64,000 nucleotides of DNA from contig CAJNDS010000262.1 in the NCBI GenBank assembly GCA_905221605.1, forward strand, positions 92,001 through 156,000, given 5' to 3'. This document shows, in pieces, positions 9,465 to 19,904 of this stretch (position 1 is the first letter of the stretch; every line of letters begins with the position of its first letter). This stretch comes from Symbiodinium natans (taxonomy: Eukaryota > Sar > Dinophyceae > Suessiales > Symbiodiniaceae). A program made the position numbers and the translations under genes. Under the pieces are notes generated by a model. It ran no database searches, was not told the origin of the DNA, and was given only the letters and a program-made list of their open reading frames with translations.

Positions 9465-9690
9465 AGTTTAGGGTTTAGGGTTTAGGGTTTAGGGTTTAGG
9501 GTTTAGGGTTGAGGGTTGAGGGTTGAGGGTTGAGGGTTTATAGGGTTTAGGCATATTTGGAATCAGCACTTGAAGTGTCAAGTGCCGGTGTAGATTTGGG
9601 CTTTGGGCGGGTCTTGAGGGATTGGTGCTTTTGTCGATTTCGTGTTGTTGGCTTTTTTTTCTTTGGGGGGGGGGGGGGGGGGGGGGGGGT
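9465..9690 (+). repeat. Short telomere-type array and long G homopolymer
   Basis: Six TTTAGGG copies followed by TTGAGGG variants occupy 9468-9550. A run of about 24 G lies at 9666-9689. Confidence 0.85.
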
Positions 9691-10476
9691 AGGGCTCACT
9701 TACGCATGGTCGTATGAGAAGAGGTTCGCGTTTAGCCTACCCCCGTCCCCCCCCCCCAAGTCCTGCATCCGGAGCCCCCATCCAAATCCCCCCGTACCAG
9801 GAGTCAAAGCCTTAAACCCAAAACTGCAGACCCCGAACCTCAAACCAACTTCCAACCCTCCCACCCCTCCATTCGCCTCACAGTTTCATTCCCCGACAGC
9901 CAAAGGCGCAAGTCTCTCCATGAGGGACGGCCACCTGCCAGGCATATTGCAAGTTGAGATTGATGGTCTAGCATTCGGGCTTACAAAATACTTGGTAGCC
10001 CAGTAAGCATATCGTAATACGGGTACCCTTGTTGGATTTGGCTACAAGGAACCTTGAACAGAAAAAACGTGCAACAAAAAGCGGTACCACAGGGCTACCC
10101 TCAAATACACCCTAAACCCTACCTTGGGTTTTGCTTATGGGTTCAAAAGTGGGGCTTAGAATTGCTTTGGGGGCCTTAGGCGTCCTCTTCACCTACTCGC
10201 TCTTTGCAGATGATGCCTATACGTAGCCCTTTGAAGGTGTTTAGGGTTTGGGCCGGTTTGGGATTCAGGGTGCTTCTCAGCCAGCGCAAAAGCCCTACTG
10301 TAAACCCGAAACGAAACCCGAAACCCAAACCCCAAACCCTAACCCTAAACCCGAATAGAAACTCAAGGCATTCGCATTGATTTCGCTTCAGGGCTCGCTG
10401 TTCTGGTTTAGACCAGACGTGTGAACAACAACGTATAAGTCCATAGCTTCAAAGCACGCAAGCCCACGCAGCAAGG
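9691..10476. other. Non-coding stretch with telomere-like words
   Basis: C-rich and CCCTAAA-like words recur (9770-9870, 10,100-10,120, 10,300-10,350). No coding region can be supported. Confidence 0.4.
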
Positions 10477-10620
10477 AAGGACTGCAAGCTGCCAAGCGAG
10501 GCCACATTATCCAAGCTCTGTTCAAAAGCGTCTCCAACACTCAAGGACTGCAAGCTGCCAAGGCAAGGCCACATTCTTGCAAGCTGCCAGGCAAGGCCAC
10601 ATTCTCCAAGCTTTGGTTGC
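10477..10620 (+). repeat. Three degenerate repeats with GCAAGCTGCCAAG core
   Basis: Near-copies of (AAGGACT)GCAAGCTGCCAAGGCAAGGCCACATT start at about 10,483, 10,543 and 10,578, with spacing of about 60 and 35 bp. Confidence 0.6.
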
Positions 10621-11630
10621 CGCCAGCCACCAAGACAAGCATGCCACCTGGCTGCAAGCCGATCCTTCTTGCGACGCTCTTGCGCAAGTCTTTCACGGTC
10701 ATGTTGTCTTCAAAGGATATCTGCACTCCGAACCATCGAGACTACAGACGGTCGAAGCACACGCTTTGGCTTGCGTGACCTTGTGGACGACATGAACTTG
10801 GACCTGAATAAGAGTTTTGAAAGTTGGTAGTCGAGGGTATGTACAGAGTACCAGTAGCTAATCCCAATGTTCGGCGAATTTTGTTTTAGAAAGGAGTGAA
10901 CTGCTTGCGGCTCACAGTTCTAGATGAAGACATCTGCCACCCTAAGCCATATTAACCCTAAAATCCAAACCATACAAACTCCAGACTCACGGACTTGCAG
11001 AGTCTTTCAGCAAGAAAGCGCGAAAGGGCCGACTTAGCAATACGTGGACTAAGTTAGCAGAACCCAAAGCCTCAAATGTTCCAGGCTCTATAAAGAGCCT
11101 TCGTCCAAAGGCTCCAAATCCAGAAACAAATAGGCGACAAAGAGAAGCAAATGCGACATTCCTCCCACACTCAAAGGGTCCGAAGGGCCCGAAGGGCCTT
11201 AAATGTTCAGAGTTTGGGGTTCAAACTGCCATGGCGCAAGAAGCAGCTACCTGCCAGTCTTGCCTAAAAGCCATTAATAGAAAACGAAAACACAGCGCGT
11301 GAAAAGCTAGGTGTTCGCACTGCAGCCCTTGCAAGCAGTGTGGCAAGAAGAGTTGCAAGCACTGATAAGGCAGCAACTTGCTTTTAACATCCACGCAGCC
11401 CAGTTCGGAGTCACTATTCTAGGCACTTCTTAAGCAGATGCATTGTCTTGTCATTAAGATGCTCAAGAATATTGGTAGCAATGCGTTCATCAAGAAAACA
11501 GGCCATTCACTTAAGGATGATGGCATCGGTTTGGAAACCGCTTTAGAGACTGCTTGCGAGAGCAGAGCGGCTCAACTGTCCGTAAGCTGCCAAGCTGAAA
11601 ATATTTCAAGGTGCTAAAAAGAATAGCACC
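10621..11630. other. Mostly anonymous DNA; possible ubiquitin-like fragment on minus strand
   Basis: The minus strand of 10,620-10,726 reads VQISFEDNMTVKDLRKSVAR and then RIGLQPGGMLVLVAGG, which resembles the N-terminal half of a ubiquitin-like domain. It then runs into repeats and stops, and no flanking exon is seen. The rest has no recognisable feature. Confidence 0.3.
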
Positions 11631-12697
11631 GTGCCCAATCATTGTTGCCACCTCCGTGCCAAAGCTAACATCCCGCCCTGGCTGCGCTTGCCAAGACCGC
11701 CAGGGATGCTATACGGCAGCTTCACGCATGGAACGCGGACTGCCTGCCAGCGCAGCAAGACGCCTCTGACATTACGCAGGCTTTGGAGACTGATCAGAAC
11801 TTCCCTCTGCGGGCGGCCGTGGGTACGGTCACTGGCAAGCCACCGGACCCGCAGAGGTGGCACCCAGCGGTCGATTACGTAGCGTTGAACACACGGGTGC
11901 CCACGTCCTTCTTGGTCACGGACAGTCGCAATTGTTCTTAGGTTCTGGCCAGGAGCTGTTCTAATGTTGCTGGATCATGACACCCTCTTCACGCCAGATG
12001 GGAAGCCGAGGAGCTACGACGCTTTGCAGTTCTGGGCCTCTTGCCAAACTTCCTGTTGGTGGAGCCTTTAGGTAAAATGGACGAGACACAGCCCTGTGGC
12101 TCGCTTCCATCCTCGCCTTGGAGCTGTTCGCCGGATGGATACATCCCGTCTGGAGCCCCGTCGCCTAACTTCATCGGCGTGGTTTGTGCGTTGGAGGATC
12201 AGCTTAAAGCCAATGGGGGATTGGTGATCTTCTACCCAATGCTTCTGATGCATCGTGCCCGCGACCTCCTGCCTTCTGCATTCCACACACTGCAGTTGAA
12301 GCTGTGGACATCGTGCGTGGCCCGCGCGTTTACGCAAATCATCCTTCCTAGTGGAGTGCCCACTCCATTGCCTAGCATGCCTGTTAAGTGACACTGGACA
12401 GAATCCACCATTTGCAGTGCCTTTGAAACACTCCCTCTGGCACGAATGCCAACAGGCACTCCGACTTTGTGTTTGCTTGGGCGCTGCTCGGCAGATATGT
12501 GCATAAGCCAGCATGGAAACGGGCCAACCTTGAGGATAGCCGCCCGGAGCCACAGATTGCCCTTGGCTCCTCTTCGTGGGCAGTGAAAGAAGTCAAAACT
12601 TGGGAACAAGGTTCCTATAAGCAGGGCTTTCTTCCTCTTCTGTTAGGCTATGGCAGTTCACAAACTCGAATGGCGATTTTGCCAGGGCCAGACTTGT
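11631..12697. other. Coding-like but broken sequence
   Basis: On the plus strand a peptide reading LLDHDTLFTPDGKPRSYDAL (about 11,965-12,025), and in a neighbouring frame a 116-residue ORF at 12,041-12,391, have protein-like composition. They do not join in one frame. Overlapping minus-strand ORFs are equally long, so the coding strand is uncertain. Probably decayed coding sequence of unknown origin. Confidence 0.25.
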
Positions 12698-12973
12698 TCA
12701 TGGCGCTCCAGTCGGGAACAGACGGGGCGTGTGGCCCTGAGACTTACTTGAAGAGTCCCTATCGACCTTGACTACATCTGCGCTAGTGTCTGTGGGGATT
12801 GGCACTTGGTCATCTTTTACCAAACACTGAAGGGGGAGAACCCTACGTGCAATATGGCCAGTGGACTCGACGTCAGGCCAATCAAGGGTAGCTGCCCCCA
12901 GAAGTGTTCGATCTAAGATATGTTCCATCCCAGAGGCACCAAGGCGTGACGATTGGCGCACGGACGAAGGCAT
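12698..12973 (-). pseudogene. Fragment of an unrecognised dispersed gene family (copy 1)
   Basis: A 91-residue minus-strand ORF contains GMEHILDRTLLG, LDWPDV and RRVLPLQCL. A related block (NIEHFWSVF, LEWPDT, QRVLPLECL) occurs at 59,089-59,370, also on the minus strand. Two diverged copies with the same order of conserved words suggest a real protein family, but I do not recognise it, and both copies lie in broken reading frames. Confidence 0.3.
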
Positions 12974-14160
12974 TAATTTTGTGAAAGTCCCGCCGTTGTT
13001 CCACTGTCCATCGCGTGTCTAAGTAATCCTGCCAGCCAGTAGTCTGGGTCACAGTAGCAGGCCATACCAGGGACAGTGGCGGCTGTTAAGAATCCATAGC
13101 CAATGATGGACTTCTGCAAACTTTCAAGCGCAAGGCCTTGGCAGCTTGGGAGTGTGTGCAGCGGGAACGGCGCATGCAGAGGTTAATTATGGGCGTATGG
13201 ATAAGGAGATACGATGCCGTGGCCCTAGCAAAGCCAGCCTTGTTGAATTCGAGCAAGTCCCACCAACACGATCGCCAGAAGGGCAGTCATTGGCTTCTCT
13301 ACATGCCTCTAGCAATGTCATCTCCGGGGTGCCCAAATTCTCGACATGGTTCAACAGATTCAGATGTGCCTTAATTTGCGTGATAACCTTTTCATACTGG
13401 GAAACAAAGCGAATTTGGGCATTCTTTCGGATTTTATGCCCGAATGTCAGCACAACATCGGCAAGGGGTAAGTGAGCTTGTAGCTTTAACTGATGAGTGT
13501 GCGGTCCTCCGGCCGCTCTGGCACGCTAACTCACCTGCAGGTTTCCAACCATCTTCCAGCCCTGCTGCGTAGCGGCCTAATCAGGAGGTGCTTCAGTGTA
13601 GGCCCGGTAGAAAAGACCAGACTTGGTCTGTCCTGTTGCATGACAAAGGTGCATGACAAGCATAGACTATGCGTGAAAGTTTGGCTAAGTTCCAGCATTG
13701 AGCAGAGGATGCCCAGCGCTGGAGCTTCGCCAGGCGTTAGCGCTGCCGCCGCAGCGGGCGCGCTTCGACCCCACACACAAAATTGGAAACCTCGAAGAGG
13801 ACAAACGTTGAAAATTTGCTTCTGCGCAAGGCACAAGCACGCAGATACCCTCCCGTCTTCCAAGGGCGGAGCGATGACAAAAGAATACACAGGGGAGTGC
13901 AACACGTAAAAAGACATGCTCGTAAGCATCCCCTGGCACAAACAAGCGTGTGCGTATGCGCCCTTGCGGAACTCTGCGAAATAGCTCCTACCCAACTTCT
14001 GAGGGTGGCGCGAGAACAATCCAAACACTTTAGGGGTGTAACTGGCGCAGGCATGCGCAGAGACAAGAAGGAGCGCAATTAGTTGGGCGGACGCACGGAG
14101 GAAAGACTGCAGTGCCGACCACCGACTGACTGCATTGCAGCGTCATGCGGCTGGCAACTT
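12974..14160. other. Pre-insertion flank of the copia element
   Basis: A minus-strand ORF at 13,187-13,453 (with IRKNAQIRFVSQYEKV) and one at 13,531-14,028 have no recognised domain. TGCATGACAAA-like words near 13,640 recur at 55,857 and 59,820. Before the copia insertion this DNA was joined to 55,261 onwards. Confidence 0.35.
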
Positions 14161-14165
14161 GCAAC
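14161..14165 (-). repeat. 3' target-site duplication of the copia element
   Basis: The plus strand reads GCAAC (GTTGC in element sense), directly after the LTR end CACA at 14,166. The same five bases precede the 5' LTR at 55,256-55,260. This shows that the two LTR pieces belong to one insertion. Confidence 0.85.
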
Positions 14166-14754
14166 TGTGAAAAGCAGAGCTTGCGCAGCAGTCTCTTTTT
14201 CACTTTGCACTTGAGCCAAACACCAAAGTGTTCAGCAAGCTTCAGTTCTTGCAGCAAGCTCTCTCCAAGAGCTAAGGGCTCCAAAAAGCTACGAATTCCA
14301 TCTCAACTTTGTTCTACAAAGGAGGTAAAGCAAAAGAGCAATGCAACTGCTTTGGTCTACACCTCGGGGACTTCAGGTCACTTCCGAACAGCAAAACAGC
14401 GAAGCTTCAGAGTCCACTCTGCACTCCTACTCCCATCCTACACGTCCAACGGCAACGAACGAAGTGGCGGGGACACGGAGTGAGTTGCAACAAGACAGAA
14501 CCTCAGAGTTCTGACACGCACTTCTTCACTACTGCTCTCAAGCAGTTTCAAGTGCTTCAAAACTCATCCTAGGCCATGCCAACAAGACAAGAACATGCCA
14601 AAGTCAAGCAAGACATGCCACACACGCTTAAGGGCTTTGGGACAAACCAAACATGCTCACGCCAAGTCATGCAGCAGAAAAACTCTCATGCTTCTCTCTG
14701 TATGGTCAAACACCACATGGCACCAACTGGGCAAACACTACAGGTGAATTTTAC
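14166..14754 (-). repeat. Copia 3' LTR, distal 589 bp
   Basis: It is colinear with the 5' LTR at 54,664-55,255, from base 4 of the LTR to its CACA end. I noticed one substitution between them (near 14,618 versus 55,122). The missing first bases TGT, with a duplicate of the target sequence, lie 31.9 kb away at 46,655-46,671. The near identity of the LTRs means the copia insertion is young and the nested insertions are younger still. Confidence 0.9.
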
Positions 14755-15020
14755 TTCAGCAAGCGCGAGAGCGTTACCCAGTGGGTGTCCTGCATGCAAA
14801 ACGAATTCGCCCGGAGCCCCTTTGGGGCGAGACACAGTCTCTCGGGCAGTCGGTCACCCTGCTACGGCAAAAACCACAGCTTACAAGCTGGGAATGTGGT
14901 GCACCCACAGGCCATCTACAGGGAACTATGTTACAGCTACTCATCAGGAAGAGGTTGCGACCGCAGCCCTAAGGCTGGGAAAGGATGCCCCCAGAGAAGC
15001 AGCCCAGATTCCACAGCCTC

Positions 15021-16402
15021 CTAGGCCGGGGTAGTGCATAGCCAGCGAACTTCTTCCCCCAAAGGTCCAAGGGTGTTGCAGATCTGGTCAAAACACGCTT
15101 GAGGTGGACCCCTGGAAACTTGCCGAAAGTAGCCCACATCATTTGGGCAGTATTTGGCAACTACCCTCCAAAAGCCAGTCCATTCCGGCCTCCCTTGGGA
15201 GGGGCCCCAGTTGTTGGCATCGATGAAGGCCGGAAGGGGAACCACCCTCGTGCCCAGCGGCCTGTGGCTCAGGTTTGAAATGCCCACATCCTTGGCATCA
15301 ACCCCACAGGCATACAAGTGCAACAAGGTGGCCAACGTGGCCAGGAGGTAGGAGTGAACACGGAGACCATTGGCAGCATTTTCCTGGAGCCACTCACGGG
15401 CCTGGCAGCGATGCTCTTGCACGTGGTACAGGAAACGATGCAGGCCCGCACCTGGCTCTCCTTCAGGCCCTAGTCCAATCCACATGGAGCCACTGGTAAG
15501 GATGGGAGCCATGAGCCGGGGAAAACGCCGCGCCATATCAATCTCCGGACCGTTTAAGGATGCATCATCCGTGAGCTTCAAGACCAACGCCTGAGACAGC
15601 TGGTAGCCTACACGGCTTTGTCCCCAGCCCAGGCGCGTGAGAACTCGGGCTTCCACCACGACCTGGCGAATCGGGTCCCACGTAAGTGTGAGATCTGGAG
15701 GGAGGAAGTGCCGAGGCGAGGTGGGCCGCTTGATGTAGCTTGCTGCTTCACCAGCCGCGTGCACACCCGGGGTAAAGTCCTGAGCTTCTCTACGCATGCG
15801 TTGCCGCCGGCCCAGGGGGACTCCTCAGATTCAGGGGCCGGGTCTGCAGGGGGCCCCCGGGCCCTGGACTCCGAGGGGGATCTAGGCCGTGCATGCTGGT
15901 TGGGAAGGTCACGGCTGGACGTAGCCCTTTCTGACCGCCTCCCAGGTGGAGGGGAACGGGTTGAATCACGCGGAACCGAACGCAAATCCACACCGGACCC
16001 TGCTACCTGAGGCCGCCTCCTTCGCGGAGGGGTGGGAGGGGTAGGGCTTCTGTCCACTGAGCGCAGGACCAAACGAGGAGAAGGAGAGCGCCGACGGTCG
16101 CGCCGAGGAGCCGGAGGGGGGGGAGGCGGCCAAGCCTTCGCCGCCGGTTGGGCCGATGAGCTGGAACCTTTAGGTGCCGCCTCCTCAGGGAGGGGTGCCC
16201 CTTCCTGCTGGTCGTCTCCTACAGGAAGGCCCTGGTCTATGCGTTGTTGCCTGCGGATGTGGGGTGGAGGTCGTCGCTTCGAATGCTGGAGGGTCGCCGT
16301 AGAGCGCCACGACTTCCCCTCTGCCATTCGTTGGCGCTGCTCGCGCCAGAAGGGGCCACGACCCCTGCCCTGCGAGCCCCCCATCACTGCTTCTTGAAGC
16401 AA
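15021..16402 (-). pseudogene. E0 ORF3: kinase-fold-like protein, frameshifted
   Basis: Two overlapping frames (16,402 to 15,608 and 15,797 to 15,021) make up one gene. The first codes for a Pro/Arg/Ser-rich basic region. The second codes for a domain with a Gly-rich loop-like LGWGQSRVGYQL, VLKL, a catalytic-loop-like GVDAKDVGISN and FIDANNW, in the order of a protein kinase fold. The same elements occur in ORF3 of L1-L3. The frame change falls near 15,800-15,815, where a C5 run suggests a one-base indel. Whether it ever phosphorylated anything is unknown: the Lys of the usual DxKxxN loop is replaced by Gly. Confidence 0.55.
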
Positions 16403-16589
16403 AGGGTCTGCTGACCAGAGGGAAGCTCTTTCTTCTTTTTGCCACGGCTGGCCGGCTTCGGGGCAGGCTCCCTTGCAAGCCCGGCTACGCGTGCACTTGC
16501 CCCAGGAAGGGAAACCACTTCCTTTGTTTTGCCAGACCCGACCTCAGACACGTGCGACTCTGCAGCCTTAGGAAGGGAAGCCGCTTCCT

Positions 16590-19574
16590 TCAGAGTTGAA
16601 GAAGAACCTGGAGAGTCCGGCCGGAAACAGAGGCCTGGGCATGAAAGGACAGGGTTTGGTTGTTGTGAAGTTTTTTACAGGGTTTCTGGAGACCTAAACA
16701 AGGCTGAGAGTGGCCTGGAAGGAGGGTAAGATGGCACCCGGAGCACAGCCATCTACGTCCCTCATTTTCGAGCCGGTGCGTCGGGTGAAGGGTAGGCCAG
16801 AACTGGGGGCCATTGCGGGGCATGTCAATGCACGGCTGAGCAAGCAAACGTTCTAGCCTATCCATCTCATGAACCTGCTGGAGGTAAAGCTTACACTTCA
16901 CACAAGTGATTGACAGATTATTTGTTTTTAACCCCCCTACTTGCCAGACATGGCCACCTACTGCTTCCGGGACGTCCACTTTCGCCAACAAAAGCTGGCG
17001 CTTGTTAGGCCCTTTGGGTGGTTGGGGTTCCTGCCTTTGGCTTCGGGGGACAAAATCATCTTTTGAGGCATGTTTCAAAACAACCACAGCTCGCGACGCC
17101 AGGTAATCACAGATCCTGGTTACGAGCCTATCCAGGTCCTGGACTTTCCGCCCTGCTACAGGCGGTATGGTGGCAGCTCGTTTGCCTGCCAACTCGTCGG
17201 CGCACTGGTTGGCCTGGTGTCTCCAAAGCTGGGAAAAGCCAAACCTAATTTCGAACTCACGGCTAGTTAGGTGGGATTTTACCCAAGTGGGCCTTATCCT
17301 ACCACGGTCCTCCCAGACCGGGCCCCAAAAAGCCGGGGTTGTTTTTTGAAAGGATTTTTTGGTGAGGGTCCTTAGGGCTGGTTTACAGTCCCCCGTGAGG
17401 TCAACCTGACCAAGGGTGTGTTTAATCGTCTGCACAATAGCATAAGATTCACCGTGCGCGACGCTTGTGCCGGGGGGGGTGAGGCCGGACATGGTCCCTA
17501 ACTCCTGAAACAGACCATCTTGAACCCGCCCCACGACGACAGACCAGCTCACTCTTCGCAGTCGCGGATCCTTGGTGAACTTTCCCCCTGACGCGTCCGT
17601 AGCAACCACCAACCCGTCTGCTACTACCTGGGAGGACGTGAGAAACACGCCTGTCTTGACCACTTCTAGGTCCCCCGAGGGAGCGACTGGGAGGTATTTA
17701 AGGGGAAGCATACCCCGAAGCCACAGGCAGTCATCAGGGAAACGGCGCTTCTCCGCCAGAACGTACCCCGGTAACCGCATGCCACCAGGGAAGGAAGGGC
17801 ACTCATACATGAGGTGACGCAGGGTGGCCCCGGGATCGCCACAAAACTTACAGATATCCTTGCCACCATTGCCATTATGAAGAATGGACCCTTGGAAAAC
17901 AGCCCGATAGGCGTACCGGGTTGTTTTGGTGCGCACTGACTTGAGCAGGCGACGCGGGACCGTCCAATCGACCCCGCCCGCAGCACCCGCTGCCGACGAG
18001 GCCGATCCGATGCGACGAGACCTCTGGGTCTTGATGATGTCCGTGAGGAAAGACGAGGTTTGACAGACAACCGAAACCTCAGAGGGCTTGATTTCGAGAA
18101 CACGCTCCTCAAAAACCCAGCGGGAAGGATCGTGGCCGTCGACCTGGAGGTCGCGGAGGTATTGACACATGGCAGAGATGGGTCCAGTGACCACGGGCCA
18201 ACCGTGCTTCGCAGCCTCCAGCCGCTTCCAGACCACCCGCCAAGTGTCCTTTACTGCCTCCCATCCCATGCGGTTACATCTGGCCATCATCCTGAAAAGA
18301 CTTTCCACGTGCTGGGTTACCACAATAAGGTAGGGATCCTGAACCTCATGGGCCGTCATATCTAGGATGGTATCCGTGGAACCATATCGGCTCCTGCCTG
18401 CGTGTCGGGCTACCGCTGCGCGCATGGTTTTCATATGTTTAGGGGCAACCCCTTGTGCTTCATGGCCATAAAGACCCGAGGTGACCACACTAGAACGGTG
18501 CAACCGTAGCCGGACGCGGCGTGCCGGGATACGAAGCTTGCCCAACTTCAGGTTACGAAGGCTACCTACCCGAAAGCGTTTCTGGGCAGTAGTAGTCCTG
18601 CGCCGGCGGCCACTGCCACTATCAAGGCCTAAATCCTTGACCACGTCGACTATGTCAGGGTCCCCCGGCCGCAGCAGCTGTCGCAGCGCCGCGGCCGAGC
18701 GGGGTGTCCCGGCCACAAATTTTGTTTTCTCTTGGCTGAGGACGAGACCTTCAGCCTGAAGACTGGCCTTGAGCACTCGAAAGGCTTCATATGCCGCGCC
18801 CGCGGCTATATCTGGCGAGGCATGGAGGGAGTCTGCAGAGACATCATCCAACCATACGTCGCAATGATGCAAGCCTGTGACTCGTTTCAGTCTGTGTAAG
18901 GGTTCAGACATGGTGAGCTTGGCCACGGTGGGGGCGTACGGGCATCCCTGGATCATGCCCCGGCCTGGGAAAATAGTGGGGCTGGGCTGGGATTCACCCA
19001 CCACCGTGCGGCCTCCTTGGTAGAGGCGAAGGGAAAGGCACAGGGCCAAGGCTGGGAAAGACAACCGCAAGCCTTGTTCGCAAAGCCGCTGCCAAGAGAC
19101 GCTGTCGTAAAACCCATTAATGTCAACAAACAACGAGACAGTGTGCAAACCCTTGACTCTGGCGGATTCTTTGGAGCATTTCCTGGCCAGGGCAACGTCC
19201 AACGAGGTTCGACCTGGAATCGCCGAGTCAAAAGGATGATCCGGGATGTAGGAGTCCAGCCACTGGCTGACCAAGAACCGCCGAGTCTTACACCAAAGCC
19301 GCCACAGGACCGATGTAAGACCGATAGGTCTTTCCTTCAAGGCACTCTTGGCCAGAAGAACAATCTGGACCTGGGAGACTTGGAGGGGAATGGCAAGGTC
19401 CTCCTCCATTTTGTTGAAGACGTTGGCTAGGACGGCATACGCGTCCCGAGGCAGGTCTCGAAGATCATTGAAATCCCAGCCGTCCGGGCCTCCTTTTTTG
19501 GGATTCCTGGCGGCACATATCTTAGCGACAGAGCTAGCAGAATGCTTGGGCAGGGAACGGACCTGCTCCCGGGC
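16590..19574 (-). CDS. E0 ORF2, partial: reverse transcriptase and RNase H
   Basis: The frame is open from the truncated 5' end to the stop at 16,590, about 994 residues. It shows RT motifs GGPDGWDF, LFVDINGFYD (motif A), QGCPYAP (motif B) and VWLDDVS (motif C, WLDD in place of YADD). A CCHC-type zinc finger (CKFCGD ... HLMYEC) follows. The RNase H domain has TDASGG, GESYAI, GDCKPAL, a His in WVKSH and ADELAG. C-terminal CxxC pairs (CVKC, CSGC) end the protein. The endonuclease domain is missing because of the 5' truncation, so the frame alone could not support target-primed insertion. Confidence 0.88.
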   Translation of the reverse strand, partial: AREQVRSLPKHSASSVAKICAARNPKKGGPDGWDFNDLRDLPRDAYAVLANVFNKMEEDLAIPLQVSQVQIVLLAKSALKERPIGLTSVLWRLWCKTRRFLVSQWLDSYIPDHPFDSAIPGRTSLDVALARKCSKESARVKGLHTVSLFVDINGFYDSVSWQRLCEQGLRLSFPALALCLSLRLYQGGRTVVGESQPSPTIFPGRGMIQGCPYAPTVAKLTMSEPLHRLKRVTGLHHCDVWLDDVSADSLHASPDIAAGAAYEAFRVLKASLQAEGLVLSQEKTKFVAGTPRSAAALRQLLRPGDPDIVDVVKDLGLDSGSGRRRRTTTAQKRFRVGSLRNLKLGKLRIPARRVRLRLHRSSVVTSGLYGHEAQGVAPKHMKTMRAAVARHAGRSRYGSTDTILDMTAHEVQDPYLIVVTQHVESLFRMMARCNRMGWEAVKDTWRVVWKRLEAAKHGWPVVTGPISAMCQYLRDLQVDGHDPSRWVFEERVLEIKPSEVSVVCQTSSFLTDIIKTQRSRRIGSASSAAGAAGGVDWTVPRRLLKSVRTKTTRYAYRAVFQGSILHNGNGGKDICKFCGDPGATLRHLMYECPSFPGGMRLPGYVLAEKRRFPDDCLWLRGMLPLKYLPVAPSGDLEVVKTGVFLTSSQVVADGLVVATDASGGKFTKDPRLRRVSWSVVVGRVQDGLFQELGTMSGLTPPGTSVAHGESYAIVQTIKHTLGQVDLTGDCKPALRTLTKKSFQKTTPAFWGPVWEDRGRIRPTWVKSHLTSREFEIRFGFSQLWRHQANQCADELAGKRAATIPPVAGRKVQDLDRLVTRICDYLASRAVVVLKHASKDDFVPRSQRQEPQPPKGPNKRQLLLAKVDVPEAVGGHVWQVGGLKTNNLSITCVKCKLYLQQVHEMDRLERLLAQPCIDMPRNGPQFWPTLHPTHRLENEGRRWLCSGCHLTLLPGHSQPCLGLQKPCKKLHNNQTLSFHAQASVSGRTLQVLLQL

Positions 19575-19588
19575 CAGGTGAATTTTAC
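19575..19588. repeat. Nested target-site copy between L1 and E0
   Basis: CAGGTGAATTTTAC on the plus strand, identical to bases 4-17 of the copia LTR. On the minus strand it follows the L1 3' end (GCAGAC) and precedes the truncated E0 start. Confidence 0.85.
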
Positions 19589-19685
19589 GTCTGCACGCTG
19601 CTTGGCGTAGCCACCCGAAGGGGCTGGGGTATCAGGGTGAAACTTACAAACTCTGCACAGTGAGACTACCGGTACTAGCCCTCAC

Positions 19686-19850
19686 TTCCCTCAGACATTT
19701 GTCGAGGCCGAAATCCATTCCCTCAGACCGTGGTCGAGGCCGAAATTCCCTCAGGTCATGCCGAGGCCGAACTTCCCTCTCTTGCACCCCTCAGACCGAA
19801 GTCGAGGCCGAAACTCCTCAGGCAGCACGCCGAGGCGGTATTTTGATTCG
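19686..19850 (+). repeat. Hairpin-motif cluster in the L1 3' UTR
   Basis: Five consecutive copies of CCTCAGx(N)xCGAGGCCGAA lie within 165 bp (about 19,688, 19,712, 19,749, 19,790 and 19,817). Equivalent clusters occur at 27,940-28,090 (L2) and 38,460-38,610 (L3). Each copy can pair CCTC with GAGG. Confidence 0.75.
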
Positions 19851-19904
19851 GTTTGTTGGTGCCTCTCTGACCACTATCCATGTTTCTTGTCTGTTCTGCG
19901 CTGC

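Larger units (their letters stand above)
14755..19574 (-). mobile_element. LINE E0, 5'-truncated, family distinct from L1-L3
   Basis: This element lies between two copies of the 14-bp target sequence (14,741-14,754 and 19,575-19,588). Its 5' end is truncated inside ORF2 just before the reverse transcriptase. It keeps RT, RNase H and a broken ORF3. Its 3' end (CCCACTGGGT ... GCTTGCTGAA before the target sequence) resembles in layout the 3' end of L1-L3 although the sequences differ. The protein resembles L1-L3 ORF2 and ORF3 only distantly, so it is a separate family. Confidence 0.85.

Noticed and set aside
14166..14754. Solo LTR
   Set aside because: The matching GTTGC duplications at 14,161 and 55,256 and the missing TGT found at 46,669-46,671 make it the displaced part of the 3' LTR.
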